Assembly: GCF_049243985.1 (NCBI RefSeq)
Contig: NC_135373.1
Coordinates: forward strand, 8,849,501 to 8,913,500
DNA from: Paroedura picta
Lineage: Eukaryota; Chordata; Lepidosauria; Squamata; Gekkonidae
Direction: 5' to 3'
DNA: 64,000 bases
Below the pieces are notes generated by a model. That model searched no databases. It saw nothing but the letters and a program-made list of their open reading frames with translations, and was not told where the DNA came from. Shown piece after piece: positions 44,320 through 55,728 of the stretch; position 1 is the stretch's first letter, and each line of letters opens with the position of its first letter. A program made the position numbers and the translations under genes.

Positions 44320-44422
44320 CACCAGTAAGCAACCAGTGATCAACCAGGAACAAATCTCTGTGGTATGGAGATGAAATAATTCCAGGGGATCTCCATATCC
44401 CACTGGGAGGCTGGCATCCCTA
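44320..44422 (-). repeat. GGGTTGCCA-type MITE end
   Basis: ATTCCAGGGGATCTCCATA and CTGGGAGGCTGGCATCCCTA match the family end. Truncated on the other side. Confidence 0.4.
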
Positions 44423-44934
44423 TTGAGATAAGGTCTGATCTAGTAGGGTTATATTCTGCAGTTTCCTTGGGAGGCATTGTGTCATGTCTGACCTGAGCCA
44501 AAAGGTTGCCCCATTTCTGCAAACAGTAATGTTTTGAAACCTCATTACTGCAAAAACGGTGATGTGTTCTGGTTTTGTTAGCATCATGTTGAAATATTAG
44601 TGGTTTTGTTAGAGACATTTCAAAACATTTTTTGTCCTCGTGTTGTAATTTATGATTACTATGGATTTATAGAAATTACTGCAAATTGAGTATTGATTTT
44701 GTAAGGGTGGGATGTCATGAATGCCATGCTTCTGCCATTCATTATAACAGTTGTTAGAAATGTAGATGTAGGGCTCGTGGCCAACTTTACTGTTCAAGCT
44801 GTTTCCTTTTTTTTTATCACCTTCCCCTCATCCATCTTCCCCTGTCTCCGGAATGCAGCACCTCAATCTTGGGTGCCAGGCTATCTGGTCCTTTGAACAT
44901 CTCCCGTGTTCCAAGAGTTCTCACAGGAGAGAGA

Positions 44935-45085
44935 GTTGGTTTGGGAGTTACAGGCTATATCTATCCTGCCATGCCTTAGTTCTGACAAGGTATTGTTGGG
45001 GTAACTTGCTTGCTCTCAATAACTCAGTCTTTTGCACCGTCAAGGATCAGTATTTTTGAGCAATCTGAAAAAAGCTCACCTAGAG
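44935..45085 (+). repeat. Unclassified repeat, partner of 29640-29800
   Basis: Shares the CAAGGTATTGTTG, TAACTTGCTTGCTCTC and CTCAGTCTTTTGCACCG blocks in the same order. 45090-46245 after it holds no recognised feature. Confidence 0.5.
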
Positions 45086-46246
45086 ATTGTTAGTTTCCCC
45101 AGAAGTGACATCACATCCTTCCCAATGTCCACCTAGCTCCACCCTCAAAACCTGGTATTTGTCAAAGCAGTTCTGGCAACCCAATGGCAGGAATGGTGTG
45201 CTCAAAGAGCAAAAAAAAAAATCAAATCAAATCAAACAAGTTGATACTGAAAACCACCTCTTTAATCTACAAGTAAAATCTATGAAGATCCCTAGGTAAA
45301 CACACCTAATAGGGCCAAAGAGAACTGGAGGAATGCTAAAGCCATCTAGCAAGTGGCATTACATGCATGAAGTCTCTGATGTCCAAACTGAACTTTCTCG
45401 TAAAGTCACATACACAGTATGCATGGGAGTTCCATGTCCCTCTTCAAAACCCACACCGACTCACACGGCCTATAGCCAACACTCAGGCCAATCTGCCCAA
45501 ATGGACGGTGTTTTCTCCCCTTGTCCTCAGGACAAACGACTGTCTCGAGAAACTTGGTCTGCTCAGATGGGAACCTGCAATGCTGTATTCCTTTCAGGCC
45601 TTCTCAGCCACAGCAGAAGGGTTTCTACCAATAGCCAGCGAAGTAATCAGGAGCCACTGTTGACATGCTGGTGGGTAGGTTGATTTACAAGAGCAGGGAA
45701 TGGGGGGGCGGTATGCTCTAGCCCCCAAAGAGAGTGGCTTTGTGACTCAGAGCACCCCTTGTGAATCTCCACCTGCATCCACAAATATCTAGGCAGTTTT
45801 GCTGCTGGTGCAGCTGGGGCCTCTTGGTCGTGGCGAGGAAGTACGGTTGTAAGCTGCAGAGAAACCAGAATCCTGCCTCCAGCTGTGGGTGACTGCAGCC
45901 TTGGAGAAAAGCAGTCATTGACAAGAGAGAGAGACACACTGTGCTCAATGCAATGTTGCTGGCAATCCACGATACAAAAGCAGCTAGACTCTCACAGGCA
46001 GATCAGCAGGTCTTTGCCATTGAGTGGGCCTGCAGGCTCAGTCGAGGGAGGTTCTGTGAGTGATCATTATTATTGCACCTTAGAGGCAAAGGGGAAAGAA
46101 AGACACGTTAGGGCTCCCAGGGCAATGAGATGCAAGGGGAAAGGCCCATCTCCCTGACAACAAGGGGCTACAGATTACTTTTCTAAAGTACAACAAAAGA
46201 TGAAACTTCAGATAACCTGACAGACTGATTGTTATAACACTATCAC

Positions 46247-46430
46247 ATAGGGGTCCTCGATCTGTTTGAGACTGTGGGCACCTTTTGAATTCTGGCATGG
46301 TGCGGTAGCCACAGCCACCAAATGGCTGCCATAAGATGGCTACTGCAGGAGGCGGAGCCAGGCACAAAATGGCTACTGCAGGAGGCGGAGCCATAGTATA
46401 CCTTCAGTCACGCAGTGCAGATCCTTGTGT
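46247..46430 (+). repeat. hAT-like repeat end with two tandem 34-bp units
   Basis: Begins TAGGGGTCCTCGATCTGTTT, related to hAT ends. It then has two copies of ATGGCTACTGCAGGAGGCGG spaced 34 bp apart. The right end was not found. 46430-47440 holds no recognised feature. Confidence 0.4.
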
Positions 46431-47439
46431 TGTGGTGGCCGCTGATGTCAAAGCAACGTTTAAACAAATTCTCACAGCCAATAAATCTGCAGTGACCAAT
46501 CAGAAGCCTTAATGAGCAAAGCCCCACCATGTTCCGTCCACTCTCTGACAACATTTGGCAGGCACCAGGAAAGATGTCAGAATTTCAAAGGCACCGTGTC
46601 AGAGATCTCTGCTATAAGATCTCAATTGCCAGGGATCTATCAAGCCACTGAGCGGGTATCAATGTGGCAAATGAGGGTAGAAACTACACTCAAATATTTT
46701 TCCACTGTAAATCTTGCCAAATTCTGGTAAATTTGAACCTCTATCTACAACCTTCCTTTCCCCTGATTTTCAATATATCATACTTCTGCATTTGCATTTG
46801 CCCTTCCTGCTGGATTGGGGGATTGGTCGGATGAAGCTCCAGCTGGCACTGAAGGAGCACAAGGCTGGAGAGTGCTTTATTTCCTGCCTTTTGACTAGTC
46901 CAGAGTCTATAGCCAGAGCAAGCTGGGGGAGGGGCAAGTGAAGCATGAGGCTGCTTGTTTATCTTTCTTTCTGTTCCTGCAGGAGCAGGGTGAGGGGAGG
47001 GGAGTGGTGGGGTGGGAAGGCAGCAGCCTCACAGAGAACTAAGAGAGGAAAGTAAATCCAAGAGGCAAATCTCTGCTCAGAGAACTGTGGGCGTTTGTAG
47101 TGCAATCACTTTAAAACAGATCCCAAAATGAGGGCAAGAATAAGTCTTGTGAGGGAATAGCAACTGGGAACCAGGCAGCCTTTGAATTGATGCCCTGACC
47201 AATCAGCAACAGACTGCTTCGCTATGTCAGCATTGGAGGCACCGAGGAGGAAGTTAATCCGGCAAAACACAGAACATCTATACTTAATACTGGGGCTTTC
47301 TCATTTGTAGCAAGTTATATTTGCTCCTGAAAGGTACTGTCACCATGGATCAATCATAGATGTTCCAGAGGGGAAATTTAAAGCGCTAAATATCAAAATG
47401 GAAATTGAATCATGTGTAGATGACTTTCTTTAACTTGGG

Positions 47440-48335
47440 GTCACTGGGGATAAAAAGCCCAGTCCAAATTCAACGAGGTTCAGTGTGGGCAAATGCAAAG
47501 TAATGCATATTGGAGGCAAAAATCCTAACTATAAAGATACATTGATGGAATCTGAACTGGCAGTAACTGATCAGGAGAGAACTCTTGAGGCCATAGTAGA
47601 TAACTCATTGAAAATGTCAGCTCAGTGTGCAACTACAATAATTAATAATAATAATCCCCAAAAGTGATGCTGGGAATCATCATCTATCAACATCATCAGC
47701 TGGTATCATAATGCCATTGTGGCCTCGTTTGGAATATGGTGTGCAGTTCTGGTCAGGAAAAAAATTATAGCATAGGAAAAAGTACGAAAAAAGGCAACTG
47801 AAATTAGTAGGTGAATGGAGGACTTCCCAATGAATAAAGAGTCTTATTGTTATTTATTAAAAGATTTATATCCCGCCGTCCCAAAATTAGCCCAGAGCAT
47901 TTAAGACTTTTTTATGTTGAGAAACAACAACTGATGGTTGACATGATAGAAGTTTACAAAATTATGTATGGGATAGAGATGAAAGACTCTTCTCCCTTCC
48001 TCACAATACAAGAGCTGGTGGGCACTCCATGAGCAGTAGGTTTAGAACAGATCAAAGGAAGGACTTCTTTGCCCAAACTGGAATTGACCGCTGTAGGAAA
48101 GGGTATGTGGTTGTAAGAATGGGCAGCATCAAGAGGGGAATGGAAAAACATCTGGAGCAGAGGTCTACCAGTGGCTGTTAGCCACAAGGCATGGATGGAA
48201 TGCTCTGCCTGGGGCCATGATGCTCTGTATTCTCGGTGCTTAGGGGGCAACAGTGGGAGGGCTCCTGGAGTTGTGGCCCATCTGGTGGACCTCCTGATGG
48301 TCCTGGGTTTTGAGCCAGGACCTGGTTCCTCACCC
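47440..48335 (+). mobile_element. Old CR1-type LINE
   Basis: Encodes GKCKVMHIGGKNPNYK, the conserved region before the CR1 C-terminus. Later blocks match CR1 (CGTTTGGAATATGGTGTGCA; TGAGAAACAACAACTGATGG). It is more decayed than the copies at 15080 and 52534. 48340-48480 has TATAAAG and AATAAAAG motifs but no clear element. Confidence 0.7.
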
Positions 48336-48677
48336 CTCTCTTCTGATTCGTCAGAATGTATAAAGCAGCCCATCCCCATCAGCAGTTGGATATGCATATA
48401 AAGCCTGTGTGTTTTCCCTGTTACCGTTCAGTTTTTTTGCTTGTTAATAAAAGTTCTCTTTGTGTTGGGGCAAACTGATGAGGCTGTACCTTACTCCCTT
48501 CCCTCCCCACAACTTTCTCAGTGGTAATAGAGAGGTAGAGCTGCAGGGTCAGTTATGCAGCGGTTATGTCACTGTATAAAAGGTGCTCTGAAGCAGTTGT
48601 ACTTCTGGAAAAACTTCAGCCCCCCCCCCCAAGTGATTGGGTGGGTGCCTCAGGGCCACCTGTAGAGCACGACTCAC

Positions 48678-48812
48678 CTGTAAAGACGTAAATAGGGATG
48701 GAGGCCCAACACAATCCATAGGAGGAACCAAAGATGAGTATGTGTCGCATGTACCCCTCTGTGCTCCTGTTTACAACTGTGAATACAGAGATGGCGATCA
48801 AGGTGAAGAAAC
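48678..48812 (-). CDS. NKG7-like coding exon 3
   Basis: 135 bp: GFFTLIAISVFTVVN through IPIYVFT, covering TM3, loop 2 and part of TM4. The acceptor is TTGGCCCAG and the donor CAG|GTGAGT. The preceding intron is only 155 bp. Confidence 0.88.
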
Positions 48813-51256
48813 CTGGGCCAAGAAGGAGAAATGAGAATGTGCTTCAGAAGAACCTCGCAAGCCCTCTCAACCACCCATGTTTCCGTCTCTGTCCCCTCTC
48901 TGCTGAGCGTTGCTGTGAAGAGGCCCAGAAGGTGGCCCAGCCAGTAGGGCTCTCACGGCGGCATTACCTGTGCTGCAGCTGAGGAGCCCGGCAGCCACCA
49001 TGAAGTAGACCGGGCCGACGGACACACGTTCGAAGGAGATGCAGATGAAGAACAATGATGTCAAGCCACAGAGAACAGCCATAATTAGGAAGGCTCTGGT
49101 AACATGGAGGTATTCTGCAAGGGAAGAGAAGAAAAAGAAGAAGACGCATCATCCAGGACAAAACAGCAACAGAGCCTTCAGAATGGGTTCTAAACAGAGC
49201 TTCCATTTGGGGTCCTCCTTCGCTCCCCTTTGGCGTTTCTCCATCACAGATTCAGTCGGAATGGAGTCCAACCAAGAGTGCCATCCTAAGCAGAGTTACA
49301 CGCTTCCAAGTCCATTGATGGCAGTGGCATTTGAAAGGCTTAACTCTGTTCAGGGTGGCATTGCAAGTTCCCTGAAGAGGCCACTACACAGGGCAGATTC
49401 CACAGTCAGCCCTGGCCTGGATAGCCTGGTCCTGTCATATCTCGGAAGCCAAGCAGGGCCAAGCAGGGCCTTGGAGGACTGGGATAGAGTTCCTCCAAGG
49501 GACAGGAAGGGGCATGTCTAGAGGCAGGAAATGGCAAACCAACTGTGAACGTCAACTTTCTCAGTCATCCCTTGTAGGATGTGCTTGCTCCATTCTATGC
49601 CCATCCTGTGGTGGTGCCAAAAGCTAGTGCTTGCTTGAGGGAAGAAAATGGTTGCCCAACTCAGCCCAAAGCCACTGTGACCTTGGGGTCACCCCAGCAC
49701 TGATAAAGCTGTTCTGACCAAGCAGTAATCTCAGCCTCACCTCTCGCATAGGGTGTCTGTTGTGGGGAGAGGAAAGGGAAGGTGAATGTAAGCTGCGTTG
49801 AGACTCCTTTGGGTAGACAAAAGCGGCATATAGGAACCAAATCTTCTTCTTCTTCTTCTTCTTCTTCTTCTTCTTCTTCTTCTTCTTCTTCTTCTTCTTC
49901 TTCTTCTTCTTCTTCTTCTTCTTCTTCTTCTTCTTCTATTACTGGATTATGATCAATTAAAAACCTTTTTTTTTGTTAGCAGCTGTCCCTTATCCTCAAT
50001 GGCTAACTAAAGTTGAGTGTAAAATAAGGTCTCCTGGCTTAGACCCGGTACAGTTGCTGAAAGGTGGTCTAATGAAGCAAAAGGTATGATACACCAGTGA
50101 CTTCTGGGTAGAGGCACAAAATGAGACCTCTAAATTGGCAGCTTTCTTCTCTAGCTTAAAATCATGGTCATCTGGGGTGGTCCAAAGATTGTTTTGGGGT
50201 GCAACTTGGCCCCAGTGTCTGGCTGTGGGATTGTCCTGAGGGCACCCTGCTTTGGAGCAGCTGAGCTTCTAGACTCCAGAGGACAATTTCCTTGGAGAAT
50301 ATGGCAGTTTCTCATCGACTCTATAATTCATTCATTCATTCATTCACTTATTATTTCAACTTATTACCCGCCACTCTCATAACTGGCTCATGGCGGGTTA
50401 AACCCGTCCGAATTAAAAACCCCATTAAAACACTTCCGGACAATCATCCAATACAGAACAAAACAGACTCCTAAACAATTAAAAACCATGGTAGTCAACA
50501 ACCCACTAACCCCCCCAAAATCTAATACAGGAGTGGGAGGAGGGAGCGCAGATCACATGGCGGGTGCTTACACTCTTGACACAGAGGTGTCCATCAGATC
50601 TTCCTCGCCACGCTGGCAACCAAAGACCTGGCAGAAGAGCTGCATTTCGCAGGACCTGTAGAACACTGGCAGCTCCTGCAGGGTCTACACCCCTAGCATT
50701 ATGGAGTCTATCTCCACCCTAAACCTTGTCAGCTTCAGGCTCCATCCCCAAATTTTCCAGCACAGAAGTAACATCTCTGACTGGAAATGCCGGGGATTGA
50801 ACCGGGGTCCTTCTGTATACAAGGCTGAAGATAAACGCTCCTGAGCCAAGCATGCAATATAAAAACAAAGTATTATTATTACTGATGATGACGATGATGG
50901 AAAAAAAAACAAATATTCTGCCATATTTTAAAAATCCAGTCCATAGCCTGAAGTTATGGCATTCTCCCACCAAAATACCTGGCCACAAACCCTGGGCCCA
51001 TTTTTAGCCGTTGGGGGCTGGGGTTACAATAGCAGCCAGAGATCCTACCTGGTACATTAAACGGCAAGTAGTGACAGGAGGGCCTCAAGCACGTCTCCCA
51101 GAGCCCCCAGTGCACCAGACCATGTGGGCTCCGTTCGGTCACCCAATAGGAAGTGGTCAGGGACGTAAACAGGATCAGGAAACTGCCACAGCTGCAGATG
51201 GCGCTGCTGATTCTCAGGGGGTGGGTCAAGACGGTGAGGTAGTGGGTGGAGAACAT
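48678..51256 (-). CDS. NKG7-like four-TM protein (PMP22/claudin family), last exon not found
   Basis: Three coding exons (51049-51256, 48968-49114, 48678-48812) give 163 residues in one frame, all with GT/AG ends and phase 1 introns of 1934 and 155 bp. TM1 is within residues 16-38. Loop 1 has GLWETC with C-x4-C. Exon 2 opens EYLHVTRAFLIMAVL, very close to YIHVTQTFSIMAVL of human NKG7, a lymphocyte granule membrane protein. The gene sits directly downstream of LIM2 on the same strand, as NKG7 does in human. The N-terminus before TM1 is about 15 residues, longer than usual, but no other in-frame Met precedes TM1. The last coding exon (end of TM4 and tail) should lie below 48678 and was not located. 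Orthology to NKG7 rests on exon 2 and gene order. Confidence 0.85.
48968..49114 (-). CDS. NKG7-like coding exon 2
   Basis: 147 bp: EYLHVTRAF through AAGLLSCST, covering TM2 and the start of TM3. The acceptor is CCCTTGCAG and the donor CAG|GTAATG. Confidence 0.9.
49400..49575 (+). repeat. 5S rRNA-derived SINE (5S-Sauria type)
   Basis: CATATCTCGGAAGCCAAGCA followed by a TTGGAGGACTGGGATAGAG-like block follows the 5S rRNA order (control region then the ACTTGGATGGGAGAC segment) in plus orientation. The tail has GGCAGGAAATGGCAAACCA. It lies in intron 1 of the NKG7-like gene. Confidence 0.75.
49663..49937 (+). repeat. tRNA-derived SINE 3' part with (TTC)n tail
   Basis: CACTGATAAAGCTGTTCTGA to GCGGCATATAGGAACCAAA, then about 32 TTC units (49842-49937). 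It shows how the family's TTC tail expands. Confidence 0.88.
50705..50858 (-). repeat. tRNA-derived SINE fragment
   Basis: The minus strand has a tRNA head with GGTTCAATCCCCGGCA. It belongs with the SINE at 4990. It lies about 190 bases past the exon 1 donor of the NKG7-like gene, inside intron 1. Confidence 0.6.
51049..51256 (-). CDS. NKG7-like coding exon 1
   Basis: Residues 1-69 plus one base. The donor is CAG|GTAGG. A very good acceptor (CTTCTCCTCCCAG) ends at 51285, leaving 28 bases of 5'UTR in this exon and implying an upstream non-coding exon. Confidence 0.85.
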
Positions 51257-51483
51257 TTCCGATAAGGTGTTAAACGAGGATTCCCTGGGAGGAGAAGAGA
51301 CAGAGGAGGATCAGGACCGGTGAAAGAGCAGGTGTTGACCTCTGACCATCCCCCCCTGACCTCTGACCATCTCCAGACTACAGGGATCACTTTTAGGATC
51401 AGACCATGGACCAAGCAGGGGCACAGCTCCTATACAACTATATTCCACGTACAACAACCCCGGTTGGTGGGTGGTTAGGGGCT

Positions 51484-51668
51484 AGGGATGCCCAGGTAGG
51501 ACCTAGAATTACAGCTCCTCTCCAGACTACAGCGATCTGCTCCTCTGGAAAAAAAGGATGCTTTGTAGGTGGACTATAGGGTAGCTTGCAGATTGCTGAG
51601 ATCCCTGTTTTCTCTGGGCTCCAACCCTAAATCTCCTGGTGTTTCCCAGCCTGGATCTGGGAACCTAA
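51484..51668 (+). repeat. GGGTTGCCA-type MITE
   Basis: The start TAGGGATGCCCAGG and the later CCAACCCTAAATCTCCTGG match the copy at 59377-59560. Immediately upstream of the NKG7-like gene. Confidence 0.55.
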
Positions 51669-51799
51669 ACCCCACTTCCCCTCCTGGTAGCTAGGAGGGA
51701 TGGGACCTGGGAACATGAGGGGGGCTATTTTCAAATAAATGTTCGCTTTCAACCCTCCAGTTTAAAAGTTTTCTCCTACTCCCCCCCCCCACAATATAC

Positions 51800-53025
51800 T
51801 TAGAATCATAGAATCATAGAGTTGGAAGGGACCTCCTGGGTCATCTAGTGCAACCCCCTGCACTATGCAGGACACTCACATCCCAATCGCTCATCCACTG
51901 TAACCTGCCACCCCTTAAGTCTTCACAGAATCAGCCTCTCTGTCAGATGGCTCTCCAGCCTCTGCTTAAAATCTCCAAAGAGGGAGAACCCACCACCTCC
52001 CGAGGAAGCCTGTTCCACTGAGGAACCGCTCTAACTGTCAGGAACTTCTTCCGGATGTTGAGACGGAATTTCTTTTGAATTAATTTCATCCCATTTGTTC
52101 CGGTCTGTCCCTCTGGGGCAAGAGAGAACAATTCTTCTCCATCCTTTATATCAATGGTCCCCAACCTTTTTATCACCAGGGACTGGTCAACGCTTGACAA
52201 TTTTACTGAGGCCTGGGAGGGGGGATAGTCTTTTGCCAAGGGACATCACCACCGCCTGAGCCCCTGCTCCACTTGCTTTCCCGCCAGACACCTGTCTTCC
52301 TGCCACCCGCTGGGGGGCACTACCAGCAGCAGCTGCGCAGTGCCACGCTGAGGGGGAGTCCCAGCCATGGCAGCCACTGGAGAGCACCAAAGGTGAGCCG
52401 TCAGCAGAGTGGCAGGGCAGCCCCCGAGGCAGCAGCCAGGGAGGAGGACGAGGAGGAGCCTCGGACCGGTACCGACTGATTTACGGACCGGTACCGGTCT
52501 CCGAACTGGGGGTTGGGGACCACTGCTTTATATGGCACCCTTTTAAATACTTGAAAATGGTTATGAGATCCCCTCTCAGTCGTCTCCTCTCTAAGCTGAA
52601 CAGACCAAGCTCCCCCAACCTTTCTTCATATGTCTTGGTCTCCAAACCCCTCACCATCTTTGTTGCCCTCCTCTGGACATTCCAGTTTGTCAACATCCCT
52701 CTACAATTGGGGTGCCCAAAACTGAACACAGTACTCCAAGTGAGGCCGAACCAGAGCAGAGTAAAGCGGTACCATCACTTCCCGTGATCTGGACATGATA
52801 CTCCATTTGATACAGCCCAAAATCCCATTTGCCTTTTTAGTCACTGAGTCACACTGCTGACTCACATTCAATGTATGGTCTACTAAGACTCCTATATCCT
52901 TTTTGTACATGCTACTGCCAAGACAAGTCTCCCCCATCTTATATTGGTGCATTTGGTTTTTCCTACCTAAATGCAGAACTTTACATTTGACCCTATTGAA
53001 CTTCATTTTCATTTCTTTGTCAAAT
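51800..53025 (-). mobile_element. CR1 LINE split by a hAT
   Basis: The 3' half is 51800-52151 (terminal repeats, then WNRLPREVVGSPSLEI). The 5' half is 52534-53025, with [17 protein letters not shown] and CKVLHLGRKNQMH. The hAT at 52152-52525 sits exactly between them, so removing it gives a continuous CR1 alignment. Confidence 0.93.
52152..52525 (+). mobile_element. hAT non-autonomous element, GC-rich type
   Basis: Ends CAATGGTCCCCAACC and GGTTGGGGACCACTG, 374 bp, with perfect 8-bp duplication CTTTATAT within the CR1. The interior contains GACCGGTACCGACTG and GGACCGGTACCGGTCTCC. Confidence 0.93.
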
Positions 53026-53489
53026 TAATAAAATAGACTCTTGTGAACACCAAACTTCAGCCATTCCATTCAGGTGGGACAGAGATGTTCCCCATAAACC
53101 TAAAGAAAACATTTTCAAAGTTTTTAGAAAATAATATCAGCTCTGAGACGGAAGAAGAAAGCGGGGATTTTGGAGGGGAAGGACCTCAACAAAGTGCAGT
53201 GCCATAGACCCCACCCTTCAAAATAGCGCCTTTTCTTCAGAAGAATTTATCTCTGTACTCTGTAGTTAACAGCAGAAGAACTTAATGCTTCTTTTGTCCT
53301 GTCCTCCCCTTTCCACTTGACTTGTCCTATACCAAAGGCCATACCTTCCTTCAAGGCCCCGTCCTGGTCCAATCTCCCCTGTCTCCGCTGCCATCTTTGA
53401 AAGGTGGGTGAGGAAGAAATTGTATGCTTCTTGGCTAATACACCTGGTTGTCTAGGTGACACCTGCAGCTTGGTCCACCCTCCCTCTGT

Positions 53490-53700
53490 GTGAATTCTAA
53501 CCAGTAAGGTTCTTGGTGTGCTCCCTCCGCAAAGATTCTGACCAATCATTCATCTGGTCCTTTGAGACTTGGATTCTATGCACATGGACCCTAACCAATC
53601 AGTGCCTTGTTCCTTCCTGACAAAGCTTCTACACACATGGATTTTTATCCAATCAGTTTCTTGTGCCTTTTTTTGTCACATGGATTTTGACCAATCAGAA
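53490..53700 (+). repeat. Minisatellite with repeated CCAATCA motif
   Basis: Units of about 41-54 bp. CCAATC occurs at 53542, 53595, 53649 and 53691, with a diverged CCAGTA at 53501. Each is preceded by a GGATTTT/GGATTCT-type run and followed by TTGTGCC-like text. 53030-53490 before it holds nothing recognised. Confidence 0.6.
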
Positions 53701-54265
53701 ACTGTTTCCGCACTAGAGATTTGCATTAAGGGTCGAATGTTTCGTCAATTTCCGCACTGAAATTAATCTTTTCCAGCGCAGACCTGAATTCCCACCTCCC
53801 TTGCCCCGCAGCAAAGGAATCCCAAGAAATCCGTTTTTCATTTTTGATGTGGGATCTAACAGGGTCTAAATTGGGGCTGGCCAATGCGGAAATGTAGCAT
53901 TTGGCCTTTTCCAGTCTGTGGCCACCATTGTTCCCCACCCCCGTGTAGCGTCACTTCTGTCTCTTGCACCATTCGCCCCCCCCCATTCCCCCCAGGAGAA
54001 TTTGTGCATCCTTCAGTTCACTCTCCCCCCCCCCCCACTGCCCCATCCTTCAAGAGCCCGGATGCTGATGCGGGCTCTCCGCTCCTCCCTGAAGCAATTT
54101 GGCTCGAAGTTCAGGTGGTTGCCAGATCTCATTGGGGAGGGGAGGCGAGGAGATGCCGCATCAATCTTTCCGATGCAAGCCGGTAGCCGGGCTCTTGGTT
54201 TCCACACAGTTTGTGATTTACCCTGGCTATTTGAGCTATTTGCCTATGGAAGGGATTATCTAATC

Positions 54266-54401
54266 TAGGGGTAGTCAAATTGCGGCCCTCCAGATGTCCA
54301 TGGACTACAATTCCCATGAGCCCCTGCCAGCGAATGCTGGCAGGGGCTCATGGGGATTGTAGTCCATGGACATCTGGAGGGCCGCAGTTTGACTACTCCT
54401 G
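54266..54401. mobile_element. hAT palindromic MITE, 136 bp
   Basis: The left end is TAGGGGTAGTCAAAT and the right end TTTGACTACTCCTG, both lightly mutated. The left flank ATCTAATC has TA in the centre; the right flank does not match. Confidence 0.85.
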
Positions 54402-54974
54402 AATCTATACTGGATAACACAATATGCCTTCTGAATATTTGTAGTATGGTTGTAACAGAAGGGAGAATGTTATTTGTTTAAGATGATGGCAGCTTTTGTT
54501 TTAGCTCTGGCTACTGACAAGGGGTGTTGGAGACAGATGCTACACACTGGAACCCTGCCTGGTATTTTTGTTACATTATGTTAAAAAAGAAATCCTGTAA
54601 ATATTTCTGTCTATGAACAATGGGTTCCCAGAGTCATTAGGAACCAAGAGTTTTATTTTTCACAGCGTCATTGCTCTTCACACTACGGACCTGTTTGTTT
54701 TGGGAGACTGCCACCTCAAGTTTGACAACTCCAGAATTAATTGGGCAGCGAGGCTCCGCCTGCCTGAGGATTTGACCCTTTCCCGGCATTCCGTGCCTTT
54801 TTTTGAGGTTTTTCACCACCCTATCCCACCCTCAACCTCCTTGTGACGACACCAGGCTGAAGTCAGATCAGCAGCTCTCCCCCAGGGAAGCAAATCTGCC
54901 ATTACTGGTCTTCTAACTGAAGAACCCCAGATAGCCCCAGAGGAAATCTTCTGGCCTTGTCTTTTAGAAGATAA

Positions 54975-55212
54975 AAAGTAGGGGTCTTTTTCTATATCCC
55001 ATTTTTTACTACCTGAAGGAGGCCCAAAGCAGATTCTTCTTCCCCCAAGAGACATCCTGTGAGGTAGATGGGACTGAGGAAGCTCTGAAAGAATTGCTAT
55101 AAGAATAGCTCCAAGAGAACTGTGACTGACCCAAAGTCACCCAATTGGCTGCATCTGGAGAAGAGGGGAATCAAACCCAGTTCTACGGATTAGAGGCTGC
55201 CACTCTTAGCTA
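54975..55212 (-). repeat. tRNA-derived SINE
   Basis: Family order on the minus strand: CTACCTGAAGGAGGCCCAAA, then GACCCAAAGTCACCCAATTGG, then the head near 55200. 54405-54970 before it holds nothing recognised. Confidence 0.7.
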
Positions 55213-55439
55213 TAGTCTAGGGATATTATGCAGAAAAAGCCCAGGAGAGAAATCCTATTCTCAGATCCTGCTGAGATCTCTTTCTGAGTTTGCTCAGTAA
55301 CTGTGTTAGGGTGAATTGCATCTCCCAGGTTCGCAGCAGGGGCGGCCCTTTGCCAGATACCCTCCCCCCCCCCCCACACACACACAGATTCCTTTGCAGA
55401 AAGCTTGTGCTCATTGGTGGTGGAAAGTAGCATCACATC

Positions 55440-55650
55440 ACAGCTGGCTTTTGACCACCCCAAAAGGCTTTCAGGGCCAGAGACCTTCGGAGGTGTCTTG
55501 CCACTGCCTATCTTGACAGTCTCCCATCCAAACACTATGCAGGCTAACCTTGCTCAGCTTTCGAGACCTATCAAGATCAGGCCAGCCTGGGGCCATTCTC
55601 CTTGCAGCATCCAGCTTGGAGAGTATCTTTATGCAAGGCTAATATTATCC
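55440..55650 (-). repeat. 5S rRNA-derived SINE (5S-Sauria type)
   Basis: Reverse-orientation 5S landmarks: GTCTCCCATCCAAACACTA, then CTTGCTCAGCTTTCGAGACC and ATCAAGATCAGGCCAGCCTG. These equal the complement of the 5S internal control region. Diverged, so not a 5S gene. Confidence 0.78.
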
Positions 55651-55728
55651 ATCAAGACCGGAAACACTGCATTGGGATGGCACTGAATGGGAAGGACCCT
55701 GCTCAGATGCACGCAATTGCATTGATCT

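Noticed and set aside
46850-47000. Candidate last exon of the NKG7-like gene after CTGCTCCTGCAG (-)
   Set aside because: Good acceptor and a nearby AATAAA, but the reading is hydrophilic from the first residue and cannot complete TM4.
48340-48480. Possible promoter or LTR (TATAAAG, AATAAAAG)
   Set aside because: Motifs alone; no boundaries, no partner copy and the wrong strand for the nearby gene.
4990-50858. tRNA genes suggested by A and B boxes
   Set aside because: All lie at the heads of SINEs with long non-tRNA bodies and no tRNA fold.
49400-55650. 5S rRNA genes
   Set aside because: Diverged, incomplete and joined to SINE bodies.
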